Of a DNA stretch of 64,000 bases, positions 1-7,766 are shown piece after piece (position 1 is the stretch's first letter; the number at the start of each line of letters is the position of its first letter). A program made the translations under genes and the position numbers. Origin of the DNA: Clostridiales bacterium (GTDB lineage Bacteria > Bacillota > Clostridia > Oscillospirales > Oscillospiraceae); assembly GCA_004556755.1 (NCBI GenBank), contig SFFW01000002.1, positions 1 through 64,000 on the forward strand. Direction: 5' to 3'. The notes beneath the pieces are model-generated. The model saw only the letters and a list, made by a program, of their open reading frames with translations. It searched no databases and was not told the DNA's origin.

Positions 1-216
1 ATTGAAAAGCTTTGGACTCCTCAGACTGTTACCTGTCCCAAATGTGGCAAGGCGCAGCTTGTGAAGGATCATTGGATGGCATACATGGTTATATCGTTTA
101 TGACATGTACTTCAATGCATAAAATTGAAGTCATATCTACGCAAAGAAACCTCTTTTGTCTACCATGGCAAGAGAGGCTTTTTTATACATATCGGGGCAA
201 AATAGCCCCCATATAG
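1..216 (+). pseudogene. 5'-truncated reading frame with a zinc-ribbon-like CPKCG motif, probable remnant
   Basis: Frame 1 is open from the window edge to a TAG at 214-216 (71 codons). It holds one CPKCG motif near residue 13 and a later lone Cys, as in half of a zinc ribbon. A terminator-like hairpin lies inside the frame at 150-185, so the last third is probably not real coding sequence. Frame 3 also stops just before that hairpin, at about 122. I do not recognise the protein. It may be the end of a gene that starts outside the window or decayed sequence. Confidence 0.25.
150..185 (+). terminator. Rho-independent terminator
   Basis: A 9-bp stem (150-158 with 169-177, one G-T wobble) closes a 10-nt loop and is followed by CTTTTTTAT. 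It would end transcription entering from the left edge. Confidence 0.6.
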
Positions 217-230
217 GAAAATATCGCTGA

Positions 231-277
231 AACAGGGGCCGGAACGCTTATGGAAACCGCTCTGACCCCTGTTTTTT
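231..277 (+). terminator. Second terminator-like hairpin
   Basis: AACAGGGG at 231-238 pairs perfectly with CCCCTGTT at 266-273 and runs into a T tract. The loop is long (27 nt) but has weak internal pairing. A 43-codon frame (ATG 250 to TAA 379-381) overlaps it and has no well-placed ribosome-binding site, so I do not call it a gene. Confidence 0.45.
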
Positions 278-397
278 GCTTACCGGTGGGAGAATGGGCG
301 CAGGGGGCCTGGCCTTTCTTTACAGAAAAAAGAGTGCGGGAAGCCATACAGCCGACGGAATTTGGATCGGACTATAACTAATCGACCAATCAGTTAA

Positions 398-487
398 AAG
401 GACGGCAGCGAGGACGGTATAAAGGAGCTGCTGCCCGACAAGCTTCCTGAGGACATTCAGGAACTGTACAACATAAGTCACGAGTGA
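398..487 (+). pseudogene. Orphan C-terminal gene fragment (29 codons)
   Basis: From just after an in-frame TAA (395-397) to TGA at 485-487 the sequence reads as 29 charged, coding-like residues rich in Glu, Asp, Leu and Pro, ending in NISHE. There is no start codon or ribosome-binding site. Codon use matches the neighbouring genes, whereas the ~180 bases upstream do not. The simplest reading is the surviving 3' end of a gene that once preceded the TraB/GumN gene 15 bases downstream, its 5' part replaced or deleted near position 395. The parent family is not recognisable from so short a piece. Confidence 0.35.
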
Positions 488-502
488 TCTTGGGAGGAGA
501 AA

Positions 503-1471
503 ATGAAAAGATTTTTAGCGTTTTTACTTTGCCTGCTCATGCTGTTTTCGCTGTGCGCCTGCACGGGTGAGGGAGATAAGAAGCCGGAAAAGACCGAAGC
601 GCCTACGCCGTCACCGAGCGAGGAGCCGGAGGAAGCGGAATGTACGCCGCTGATGTACAAGGTCACCGACGGAAAGGGCGGCGCTCTGTACATCCTCGGC
701 TCGATACACGTTGCAGACGACAGGGCAAAGGATATGCCCGACTATGTGACCGACGCATATGACGAGTCGGACTACCTGTGCGTGGAGTGCGATACCTTCG
801 CATTTAATAGCGACATGGCGGCACAGAGGGAGCTTGCGGAGCTTGTGGTGTACAGCGACGGGAGCAAGATAAGCGACCACATTTCCGCCGAGACCTATGA
901 GGCGGCGAAGGCGATCCTCGAAGAAAACGGTTTGTACAGCTATGTGTATGACTACATGAAGCCCGCAATGTGGGTGTCGGCGCTTGAGACGCTGAGCGCA
1001 GAGAAGGCGGGACTGGACTCCGATTCCGGCATCGACCTCATGTTTCTCAAAAAGGCGCACAAGAGCGGGCTTGAGATAAGGGAGATCGAGTCAGTTGAGT
1101 TTCAGTTCAATATGCTCATCGGCTTTTCCGACGAGCTGATGGATGCGATGCTGGCATCCGATTGCAGTGAGGATGCGGCCGAAAGCAGCTTGGAGCTTTA
1201 TGAGCTTTGGCTCAAGGGAAATGAAAAGGCGCTCATAAAGGCGCTGACCGCCGAGAACGACAGCGACACTGATCTCCCCGCCGAGCTTCTTGAGGAGTAC
1301 AACAAGGCGATGATAAGTGACCGCAATATCGGCATGGCGGATAAGGCGGAGGAATATCTCGCAGGCGGCGGCACGGGATTTTACATCGTGGGTCTTGCGC
1401 ACGTCGTCGGTGACGGCGGCATAATCGACCTGCTCACTCAGAGAGGCTACACCGTCGAAAAAATAAGTTGA
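503..1471 (+). CDS. TraB/GumN family lipoprotein
   Basis: A 322-residue exported protein. The N-terminus is a lipoprotein signal with lipobox LCAC (Cys about residue 20), followed by a Pro/Glu/Thr/Ser-rich linker. The rest matches the TraB/PrgY/GumN fold: GSIHVAD near residue 70, an acidic VECD stretch about 30 residues later, and the conserved C-terminal GLAHVVGDGGI segment. Family members are thought to be metal-dependent hydrolases or peptidases or pheromone-inhibitor-like proteins; the GSIH and GLAH histidines and the Glu are the likely metal ligands. GGGAGGAG at 491-498 sets the ATG. The gene appears monocistronic and ends in a strong bidirectional terminator. The family call is firm; the substrate is unknown. 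Confidence 0.85.
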   Translation: MKRFLAFLLCLLMLFSLCACTGEGDKKPEKTEAPTPSPSEEPEEAECTPLMYKVTDGKGGALYILGSIHVADDRAKDMPDYVTDAYDESDYLCVECDTFAFNSDMAAQRELAELVVYSDGSKISDHISAETYEAAKAILEENGLYSYVYDYMKPAMWVSALETLSAEKAGLDSDSGIDLMFLKKAHKSGLEIREIESVEFQFNMLIGFSDELMDAMLASDCSEDAAESSLELYELWLKGNEKALIKALTAENDSDTDLPAELLEEYNKAMISDRNIGMADKAEEYLAGGGTGFYIVGLAHVVGDGGIIDLLTQRGYTVEKIS

Positions 1472-1482
1472 TACCTTATATA

Positions 1483-1523
1483 AAATAAAGCATCCGAAGT
1501 TTTACTTCGGATGCTTTATTTTG
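1483..1523. terminator. Bidirectional terminator between convergent genes
   Basis: A perfect 18-bp inverted repeat (1483-1500 and 1504-1521) with a 3-nt loop is flanked by A tracts on one side and T tracts on the other. It serves the TraB/GumN gene on + and the small gene on -; its right arm overlaps the last codons of the - strand gene. Confidence 0.9.
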
Positions 1524-1755
1524 CTCTCTTGAGCCTTGCGTGCGAGAGCGTCGGTCGGCTTAGAAGGGGAGGAGCGGGTCTTGCCAGCACGAGCGTGCGC
1601 CCGTTGTATGTAAAAATGTCAGCGTCGATGCCGTTCCACGAGGGCAGCCCCTCACTCAAAAGAGCCTCTCGTATCCTGCCCTTGAGGGCGTTGGCATCGG
1701 GTGCCGAGCTTGCAAGGATAAGCGCAACGGCGTTATCCGAAACCGTGTCAGTCAA
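1516..1755 (-). CDS. Small hypothetical protein with TTG start
   Basis: A 79-residue protein, not recognised. An ATG 10 codons upstream (1785) has no ribosome-binding site and lies inside the -10 box of the apparent promoter, so it cannot be the start. GGGAGGC (complement of 1764-1770) sits 8 nt before a TTG at 1753-1755, which I take as the start. The protein begins MTDTVSDNAVALILASSAPD, has no signal peptide or membrane segment, and ends in a basic tail inside the shared terminator. It is convergent with the TraB/GumN gene. The coding call rests on the promoter, ribosome-binding site and terminator rather than homology. Confidence 0.55.
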   Translation of the reverse strand: MTDTVSDNAVALILASSAPDANALKGRIREALLSEGLPSWNGIDADIFTYNGRTLVLARPAPPLLSRPTLSHARLKRAK

Positions 1756-1783
1756 AATCGGTTGCCTCCCTTTATTTGTATAC

Positions 1784-1812
1784 ATTACAATTTAAAATCA
1801 TATTGGCGTCAA
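1784..1812 (-). promoter_or_regulatory. Promoter of the small TTG-start gene
   Basis: On the - strand TTGACG (1812-1807) and TGTAAT (1789-1784) are separated by 17 nt, giving a predicted transcript start near 1777, just upstream of the ribosome-binding site. Confidence 0.5.
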
Positions 1813-1813
1813 A

Positions 1814-1829
1814 GCGGTTAAGAAACCGC
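1814..1829. other. Small perfect hairpin in the divergent intergenic region
   Basis: GCGGTT-AAGA-AACCGC forms a 6-bp stem with a tetraloop. It lies directly upstream of the - strand -35 box and could be an operator half-site pair. No function can be assigned. The rest of the 1756-1976 gap is AT-rich and holds only promoters. Confidence 0.3.
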
Positions 1830-1890
1830 AAGATTTAAATTACAAATCGAATTTTATCAAAAATTTTTTAGATTTTCTATACAAAAATTA

Positions 1891-1919
1891 TGGAAAAATC
1901 GTCAATGAGGTGATATACT
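1891..1919 (+). promoter_or_regulatory. Extended -10 promoter for the Nudix gene
   Basis: TATACT at 1914-1919 is preceded by TGA (extended -10) and, 17 nt upstream, a weak -35 TGGAAA at 1891-1896. Confidence 0.4.
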
Positions 1920-1976
1920 AAACAAGCGTTATGTAAAGTTTTTATGTAAAGCAATTTCGTTATGTTGAGGCTTGAA

Positions 1977-2516
1977 ATGGATCTTACCGAGAAACGGCTC
2001 GACGGAGAGCTTAAATATAAAGGCGTTATAGTGGACGTCGTTATGGACAGGGCGCAGCTTTGCGACGGCAGCGTCGTACGCAGGGAAGTGGTTCGTCACC
2101 CGGGGGGCGTTACGGTCCTGCCCGTGGACGACGAGGGCTACTGCTACTGCGTTCGTCAGTTCCGCTACCCGCTTCAGAAGCTGATGCTTGAAGCGCCCGC
2201 CGGAAAGCTCGAACCCGGAGAGGACCCGACCGAGTGCGCGATCAGAGAGCTGAGCGAGGAGACCGGCTTTACCGCCGACAAGCTTCAATACCTCGGCAGG
2301 TGCTGCACTTCACCCGGCATAACCACCGAGGTCCTGCACATCTACCTTGCGACGGGACTTCATGCCGGAAGCAGCCATCCCGACGAGGGAGAGTTTTTAA
2401 GCGTCGAGAAGCACCACATCGACGAGCTTACAGAGCTTGCCATGAATGGGGAGATCGACGACGGAAAAACTATAATTGCCGTCCTCAAAGCAAGACAGAT
2501 ACTAAATCTTGTATAA
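1977..2516 (+). CDS. nudF: Nudix hydrolase, ADP-ribose pyrophosphatase type
   Basis: A 179-residue Nudix protein predicted to cleave ADP-ribose to AMP and ribose 5-phosphate. The Nudix box is complete: GKLEPGEDP followed by RELSEETGF at about residues 71-93, with the catalytic REL-EE glutamates. The N-terminal strand domain and the HPGGVTVLPV and VRQFRYP segments match the ADPRase subgroup (Bacillus nudF/yqkG). An ATG at 1962 is in frame but lacks a ribosome-binding site; GAGG at 1967-1970 places the start at 1977, which also fits the family's usual MDLTEK opening. It is monocistronic and lies upstream of an independent murA promoter. Confidence 0.85.
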   Translation: MDLTEKRLDGELKYKGVIVDVVMDRAQLCDGSVVRREVVRHPGGVTVLPVDDEGYCYCVRQFRYPLQKLMLEAPAGKLEPGEDPTECAIRELSEETGFTADKLQYLGRCCTSPGITTEVLHIYLATGLHAGSSHPDEGEFLSVEKHHIDELTELAMNGEIDDGKTIIAVLKARQILNLV

Positions 2517-2543
2517 AAGTTACGAATTATTTACAATTTTACC

Positions 2544-2572
2544 TTGCTATTACCGAACCCCTATGCTATAAT
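2544..2572 (+). promoter_or_regulatory. Promoter of the murA operon
   Basis: TTGCTA (2544-2549), a 17-nt spacer and a consensus TATAAT (2567-2572) precede murA by about 45 nt. Confidence 0.65.
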
Positions 2573-2615
2573 ACAAAGCCGGTGTCCGAAAGGATGCCTA
2601 CGAAAGGTGTAACAT

Positions 2616-3920
2616 ATGGAAAAGTACGTTATTAACGGCGGAAAGCCGCTTCAGGGCGAAGTCGAAATAAGCGGAGCCAAAAATGCCGCAGTTGCAATAA
2701 TCCCCGCCGCTCTGATGGTGGACGGCATTTGCCGCATCGAAAATATACCGGAGATCAGCGATACCGATATGCTCCTCAAGATCCTCTCTCAGCTCGGAGC
2801 GAAGGTTCGCCTCATAAACCGCTCCACGATAGAGATCGACAGCCGCAATGTCAAATTCTGCGACGCACCCTTTGACCTGATGCGCAAGATCAGGGCTTCG
2901 TATTATCTCATCGGCGCAATGCTCAGCCGCTTCGGTCACGCAAAGACCACGATGCCCGGCGGCTGCAACTTCGGCGTTCGTCCGATAGACCAGCACATAA
3001 AGGGCATGATGGCTCTCGGTGCGGATATTGAGGTAAAGAGCGGCTTTGTGTTTGCCGACGCTCCCGAAGGCGGACTGCACGGTGCGAAGATATATCTCGA
3101 CAAGGTGTCCGTCGGCGCAACGATGAATATCATCCTTGCAGCAACGACCGCATCCGGACGCACCATAATCGAAAATGCAGCAAGAGAGCCGCACATAGTA
3201 GATCTTGCAAACTTCCTCAACTCCATGGGCGCAGACATCAGAGGCGCCGGCACGGATACGGTGAAGATAATCGGCGTCGATAAGCTCAGAGGCGGAAGCT
3301 ACTCCATCATCCCCGACCAGATCGAGGCGGGAACCTACATGGTCGCCGCAGCCGCTACCGCAGGCGAGGTGCTTATAAAGAATATTATCCCCAAGCATAT
3401 GGAATGTATCAGCGCAAAGCTCAGGGAAACGGGAACCATCGTTCAGGAGTATGAGGATTCCATTCTTGTAAAGGGCAACGGTCAGCTTCGCAAGGCGAAT
3501 ATCAAAACCCTGCCGTACCCCGGTTTCCCGACGGATATGCAGCCGCAGATGGGTACGCTTCTGTGCATGGCGCAGGGTACCTCCGTCATAACCGAAGGCA
3601 TATACGACAACCGTTTTAAATATGTAAACGAGCTCAAGAAAATGGGCGCCGACATTCAGGTGGACGGCAGGATAGCCATAATCGAGGGCGGAGCAAAGCT
3701 CACCGGCGCACCCGTCATGGCGTGCGACCTCCGTGCGGGAGCAGCAATGGTCATTGCCGGACTCTGCGCATCGGGGACCACGGAGATAGAGGATATACAT
3801 TACATCGAGCGAGGCTATGAGAACTTCGTCGGCAAGCTTCGCAAGCTCGGAGCGGACATTTCGATAGTCGATTTTCCCGACGAGCCTCAAATAAACGAAA
3901 AGGTAATTTCAATAGGATAA
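2616..3920 (+). CDS. murA: UDP-N-acetylglucosamine 1-carboxyvinyltransferase
   Basis: A 434-residue enzyme that transfers enolpyruvate from PEP to UDP-GlcNAc, the first committed step of peptidoglycan synthesis, in the cytosol. Visible family marks are ISGAKNAA (about residues 18-25), the PGGCNFGVRPIDQHI loop with catalytic Cys117, and the DQIEAGTYM segment. Length is normal. The presence of Cys117 (rather than Asp) predicts fosfomycin sensitivity at this enzyme. It is first in a run with the walJ-like, rlmH, DUF2007-like and pgcA genes, spaced 4 nt or overlapping. Firmicutes often carry two murA genes; which paralogue this is cannot be told from the window. Confidence 0.96.
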   Translation: MEKYVINGGKPLQGEVEISGAKNAAVAIIPAALMVDGICRIENIPEISDTDMLLKILSQLGAKVRLINRSTIEIDSRNVKFCDAPFDLMRKIRASYYLIGAMLSRFGHAKTTMPGGCNFGVRPIDQHIKGMMALGADIEVKSGFVFADAPEGGLHGAKIYLDKVSVGATMNIILAATTASGRTIIENAAREPHIVDLANFLNSMGADIRGAGTDTVKIIGVDKLRGGSYSIIPDQIEAGTYMVAAAATAGEVLIKNIIPKHMECISAKLRETGTIVQEYEDSILVKGNGQLRKANIKTLPYPGFPTDMQPQMGTLLCMAQGTSVITEGIYDNRFKYVNELKKMGADIQVDGRIAIIEGGAKLTGAPVMACDLRAGAAMVIAGLCASGTTEIEDIHYIERGYENFVGKLRKLGADISIVDFPDEPQINEKVISIG

Positions 3921-3924
3921 GGAT

Positions 3925-4704
3925 ATGCGTATTGTAACTTTCGCCAGCGGATCAACGGGTAACTGCTGCTTAGTCAGCGACGGCGGAGTGAATGTGCTTA
4001 TAGATGCGGGGATATCCGCACGCAGGATCGTTCAAGGTCTCGGCGTGCTGGGGCTTGCTCCGCAGGATGTATGCGGAGTGCTCATAACACATGAGCACTC
4101 CGATCATATTTCCGGGCTTCCCGTGCTTGTAAAGCGCACTGGGATGAGAATATTCGCACCGTCTGAGCTTGGCGAGGTACTCAAAAGAGTGAAGCCGGAG
4201 CTTTCAGAATCGATCGACTACATACCGCCCGACGGCGGTCTTTGCGTGGGAGACGTGAGGATAACTGCGTTTCCCACCCCGCACGATGCCTCCGCAAGCT
4301 TCGGCTACAGGATAGAAGGCAGCGAGGTCTTTGCCTTTGCCACCGACACGGGGCACATAAGCGACGAGCTTTTGGAGGGGCTTCAAGGCGCCGACACCGT
4401 AGTCATCGAGGCAAATCACGATAAGGTCATGCTCAAAAACGGACCGTATCCTCCGCTTTTGAAGCAGCGTGTGCTGTCAAAGCACGGGCATCTTTCAAAC
4501 GACGACTGCGCAAAGCTTGCCTGTCTGCTTGCCGACAGCGGTACAAGGCAGATAATCCTCGGACATCTAAGTCAGCAAAACAACACCCCCGAAGCGGCGG
4601 AAACAGCCGTTTCGGAAGCCCTTTCGGGCAGGAATGTTAAAATTTATACAGCTCCCGCCAATAAACTACTTGAAGTTTTGATAGGAGATGGGGTACAATG
4701 TTAA
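3925..4704 (+). CDS. walJ: MBL-fold metallo-hydrolase, WalJ/YycJ-like
   Basis: A 259-residue metallo-beta-lactamase-fold protein. The metal-binding HEHSDH motif is at residues 56-61, preceded by DAGIS and followed by a further His in TPHDAS and FATDTGH. It resembles Bacillus WalJ (YycJ), an exonuclease-like member tied to cell-wall and replication coordination. The link is strengthened by gene order, since Bacillus also has walJ close upstream of rlmH. Here it overlaps rlmH by 7 nt and follows murA by 4 nt; the walRK two-component genes are absent from the window. The fold and metal site are certain; the WalJ assignment is probable. Confidence 0.85.
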   Translation: MRIVTFASGSTGNCCLVSDGGVNVLIDAGISARRIVQGLGVLGLAPQDVCGVLITHEHSDHISGLPVLVKRTGMRIFAPSELGEVLKRVKPELSESIDYIPPDGGLCVGDVRITAFPTPHDASASFGYRIEGSEVFAFATDTGHISDELLEGLQGADTVVIEANHDKVMLKNGPYPPLLKQRVLSKHGHLSNDDCAKLACLLADSGTRQIILGHLSQQNNTPEAAETAVSEALSGRNVKIYTAPANKLLEVLIGDGVQC

Positions 4705-5180
4705 AAGTACGGCTGATATGCGTCGGCAAGCTCAAGGAAAAATTTTACGCAGACGCCTTTGCGGAGTACGCCAGAAGGCTTGGCGCATACTGCAAATTCG
4801 ACTGCGTTGAGATACCCGAACAGAGACTCGGCGACGATCCGTCGCAAAAGGAGATAAGCTCGGCACTTTCCAAGGAAGCGGTCGAGATCGAGCGAAACAT
4901 ACCGAAGGATTCATACGTCATAGCTATGTGCGTCGGCGCAAAGCAGCTCACGAGCGAGGCGCTTGCGGAGAAGATCGCAGCGCTTGCGGTGTCGGGAAGA
5001 GCGGCACTGTGCTTTATCGTGGGCGGCTCCTTCGGATTAAGCGACGGCATTAAGGCACGGGCGGACATGCGTCTCGGCATGAGTGAGATGACCTTTCCGC
5101 ACCACCTTGCACGGGTCATGCTTGCAGAGCAGATATATCGCAGCTTTAAGATCAACGAAGGATCGAGATACCACAAATGA
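4698..5180 (+). CDS. rlmH: 23S rRNA (pseudouridine1915-N3)-methyltransferase
   Basis: A 160-residue SPOUT-class methyltransferase that N3-methylates pseudouridine 1915 in helix 69 of 23S rRNA on assembled ribosomes. Characteristic segments are the VGKLKEKFY opening, CFIVGGSFGLSDGI (about residues 105-118) forming the knotted SAM site, and the C-terminal LAEQIYRSFKINEGSRYHK, which is nearly invariant in RlmH. Length matches the family. The start overlaps the preceding gene by 7 nt, indicating translational coupling. Confidence 0.95.
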   Translation: MLKVRLICVGKLKEKFYADAFAEYARRLGAYCKFDCVEIPEQRLGDDPSQKEISSALSKEAVEIERNIPKDSYVIAMCVGAKQLTSEALAEKIAALAVSGRAALCFIVGGSFGLSDGIKARADMRLGMSEMTFPHHLARVMLAEQIYRSFKINEGSRYHK

Positions 5181-5192
5181 ACGGAGGATTCT

Positions 5193-5516
5193 ATGGAGGA
5201 TAGCGGCGTAAAGCTTGAATGGGGCAGGAAACTAACGGGCGAGCTGTATGAGCGCTGGCCTAAGGACGCCGACGGCAAGCCGGAGGAGCCTGTTTTTCTT
5301 ACGCATTGTATGAGCCTTGACATGAGTGACGAAATGCTTGTGAACCTGCTTGGCGCATACGGGATCCCTGCACTGAAACAATACCCCAACGACGGAGATT
5401 TCGGACGGCTGATACTCGGTATCAGCGGACCGGGAACGGATATATATGTACCCAAATCTATGTATGAGGACGCTGTCAATTTAAGCATGAGGGGAGCAGA
5501 ATATGAGGAACTATAA
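5193..5516 (+). CDS. DUF2007-like small protein
   Basis: A 107-residue cytosolic protein with GGAGG 5 nt before the ATG. The core (about residues 35-100) resembles the DUF2007 / 'putative signal transducing protein' fold: a helix ending LLGAYGIPAL, then ISGPGTDIYVPKSMYEDAVNL, the usual pattern in which a G-DIYVP strand precedes a final helix. The N-terminal 30 residues, rich in Pro, Lys and Glu, are additional. It sits between rlmH and pgcA and overlaps pgcA by 14 nt. No biochemical function is established for the family. Confidence 0.65.
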   Translation: MEDSGVKLEWGRKLTGELYERWPKDADGKPEEPVFLTHCMSLDMSDEMLVNLLGAYGIPALKQYPNDGDFGRLILGISGPGTDIYVPKSMYEDAVNLSMRGAEYEEL

Positions 5517-7230
5517 GGAAGAATATCAGAGATGGCTCGACAGTCCAGCACTCAGCGAGAGCGAGTGGGAGGAGCTTAATTCCATTGCAGATGACGAAAA
5601 GGAGATCGAAAGCCGCTTTTTCGCACCGCTTGAGTTCGGCACCGCCGGACTGCGCGGCACGATGAAGGTCGGTCTGCATCACATGAACGTCCACGTTATC
5701 CGTCATGCGACGCAGGCGTTTGCAAACGTTATCGTCTCCGCAGGAGCCGAAGCGATGGCAAAGGGCATTGCGATATGCTTCGACTGCCGCCATAACAGCG
5801 ACGTGTTTGCAAAGGAAGCCGCCTGTGTCATGGCTGCAAACGGTATACACGTCAGACTGTTTGACGCTCTTCGCCCCACGCCGGAGCTTAGCTTTGCCGT
5901 GAGATATTACGGCACCACCGCCGGACTTAACATCACCGCAAGCCATAACCCCAAGGAATACAACGGCTACAAGGTCTATTGGTCCGACGGCGCACAGCTT
6001 CCGCCGCAGCACGCCGCAGCGATCGCAGCGCAGATGGAAGCAATCGACATATTCGACGGCTTTAAGAGCTGCGATTTCGACGAGGCGCTTGCAAGCGGAA
6101 TCATCGAAATGATAGGTGAGGACACCGATGCGGCGTACCTTGAGCGGGTACTCAATCAGGCGATAGACAGAGAAGTCGTGAAGAAGGTCGCCGACCGCTT
6201 CAAGATCGTCTACACTCCGTTCCACGGAGCGGGCTACAAGCTCGTCCCCGAAACGCTGCACCGCCTTGGGATCACTCAGCTTTTCCCCGTTCCGGAGCAG
6301 ATGGTCATTGACGGAGCTTTCCCCACGGTCGAAAGCCCCAATCCCGAAAATCCCGAAGGCTTCTATCTTGCGATAGACCTTGCAAAGAAGGTCGGCAGCG
6401 ACCTCATCATCGGCACGGACCCCGACTCCGATCGTATCGGCGTCATGGTGCGTGACGGCGAGGGCTATACCGGCATAACCGGAAACCAGCTCGGTGTGCT
6501 GCTGCTCGACTACATCATAAACGCAAAGCGCAGAACGGGTACCATGCCAGAAAACCCCGGCGCCGTAAAGAGCATAGTGACGACCGAGATGGCAAAGGTC
6601 GTTGCGGAGCAAAACGGCGTGCATCTTGAGGACACTTTCACGGGCTTCAAGTTCATGGCGGAGCGTGTTGCGGAATGGGAAAAGGCGGGAAGCTACGAGT
6701 ACATTTTCGCTTACGAGGAGAGCTACGGCTACATGATGGGCGACTATGTGCGTGATAAGGACGCCGTGACCGCTTCTATGATGGTTGCGGAAATGGCGGC
6801 GTACTATTTCGACAAGGGCATGAACCTCAAGCAGGCGATGGAGAGCCTGTACGAGAAGTACGGTCAGTTTGCCGAAAAGACGCTCAATCTCGTCATGCCC
6901 GGACTTGACGGTCTTGACAAGATGAAGTCGATAATGGCAAAGCTCAGAAAAGAGCCGCCCACGGAGATCTCCGGCACCGAGGTGCTGAAGATCCGTGACT
7001 ACTCCGACGGCAGCATAACCGTCCCGGCGCTCGGCGTCGTCGGCGAGACGCATATAAAAGGCTCCAACGTCCTTTACTTTGAGCTGGACGACGGCTGCAA
7101 CTTCATAGTCCGTCCCTCCGGTACCGAGCCGAAGATCAAGGTATACATTCTTTCAAGCGGCGAAACCGCAGCGGAATGTTCAGAAAAAATCGAAAAATAC
7201 ACTGAATTTGCAGAGAATCTTAAGAAATGA
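5503..7230 (+). CDS. pgcA: Phospho-sugar mutase (phosphoglucomutase/phosphomannomutase)
   Basis: A 575-residue alpha-D-phosphohexomutase, predicted to interconvert glucose 1- and 6-phosphate for cell-wall polysaccharide and glycogen precursors. All four domain signatures are present: the phosphoserine loop TASHNP with Ser147, the metal loop DPDSD (Asp306, 308, 310), the sugar-binding YEESYGY region, and RPSGTEPK near the C-terminus. The size fits the Bacillus PgcA group rather than the 450-residue GlmM group. It overlaps the DUF2007-like gene upstream by 14 nt and the chromate-transporter gene downstream by 4 nt. Confidence 0.93.
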   Translation: MRNYKEEYQRWLDSPALSESEWEELNSIADDEKEIESRFFAPLEFGTAGLRGTMKVGLHHMNVHVIRHATQAFANVIVSAGAEAMAKGIAICFDCRHNSDVFAKEAACVMAANGIHVRLFDALRPTPELSFAVRYYGTTAGLNITASHNPKEYNGYKVYWSDGAQLPPQHAAAIAAQMEAIDIFDGFKSCDFDEALASGIIEMIGEDTDAAYLERVLNQAIDREVVKKVADRFKIVYTPFHGAGYKLVPETLHRLGITQLFPVPEQMVIDGAFPTVESPNPENPEGFYLAIDLAKKVGSDLIIGTDPDSDRIGVMVRDGEGYTGITGNQLGVLLLDYIINAKRRTGTMPENPGAVKSIVTTEMAKVVAEQNGVHLEDTFTGFKFMAERVAEWEKAGSYEYIFAYEESYGYMMGDYVRDKDAVTASMMVAEMAAYYFDKGMNLKQAMESLYEKYGQFAEKTLNLVMPGLDGLDKMKSIMAKLRKEPPTEISGTEVLKIRDYSDGSITVPALGVVGETHIKGSNVLYFELDDGCNFIVRPSGTEPKIKVYILSSGETAAECSEKIEKYTEFAENLKK

Positions 7231-7766
7231 AAGATCTGCTTGAAATCTTTGCGGTTGCGTTCCGGGTCGGGATCATGACCTTCGGGGGCGGCTATGCCAT
7301 GCTCCCGATACTCCAGCGTGAGGTCGTCGAAAACCGCAAATGGGTCACCGAGGCGGAGGTGCTGGACTACTATGCGATAGGTCAGTGTCTCCCCGGTGTG
7401 ATAATGGTAAATACGCTTATATTCATAGGTCAGAAGCGCAAAGGCACGATCGGCGGTATAGTTGCGGCACTGGGCACCGTGTGTCCGGCACTGATAATCA
7501 TCGGTGCGATCGCAGCGCTGCTCACGAACTTTGCCGAGGTCGAGGCCGTCAAAAAAGCGTTTGCGGGGATAAGAGTTTGCGTCTGCGTACTTATCCTCAA
7601 CGCCGTCATCAAGCTTTGGAAAAGCTCCGTGTGCGACTGGAAGTGCTTCCTCATTTTCGCACTCGTGGCGGGGCTGTCCCTGTTTACCGACGTGACGCCG
7701 GTGCTGTTCGTCGTAGCGGCGGCGCTTGCGGGAATTCTTATCAAGTGTATGGGGGCAAAGAAATGA
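7227..7766 (+). CDS. chrA: Chromate transporter, short-chain subunit 1
   Basis: A 179-residue integral membrane protein with about five hydrophobic segments and the N-terminal signature FGGGYAMLP, then IGQCLPGVIMVN, both typical of the CHR family. It is a half-length protein; the next gene is a homologous half with opposite-type signatures, as in known short-chain pairs that work together. Members export chromate or related oxyanions, but in gut Clostridia the natural substrate is unproven. ATGA coupling with pgcA upstream and with the second subunit downstream suggests co-translation. Confidence 0.85.
   Translation: MKDLLEIFAVAFRVGIMTFGGGYAMLPILQREVVENRKWVTEAEVLDYYAIGQCLPGVIMVNTLIFIGQKRKGTIGGIVAALGTVCPALIIIGAIAALLTNFAEVEAVKKAFAGIRVCVCVLILNAVIKLWKSSVCDWKCFLIFALVAGLSLFTDVTPVLFVVAAALAGILIKCMGAKK

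Noticed and set aside
250..381. A 43-codon frame between the two left-edge hairpins and the orphan fragment
   Set aside because: No ribosome-binding site, overlaps a hairpin, no recognisable pattern.
2598..3890. A 430-codon - strand frame opposite murA
   Set aside because: Shadow of murA; no motif or start signal.
5476..7053. A 525-codon - strand frame opposite pgcA
   Set aside because: Shadow of pgcA, whose four catalytic loops are on the + strand.
7340..7762. Upstream extension of the second chromate-transporter frame
   Set aside because: Lies entirely inside the first subunit in another frame; the ATGA overlap at 7763 gives the normal family length. Not a frameshifted fusion.
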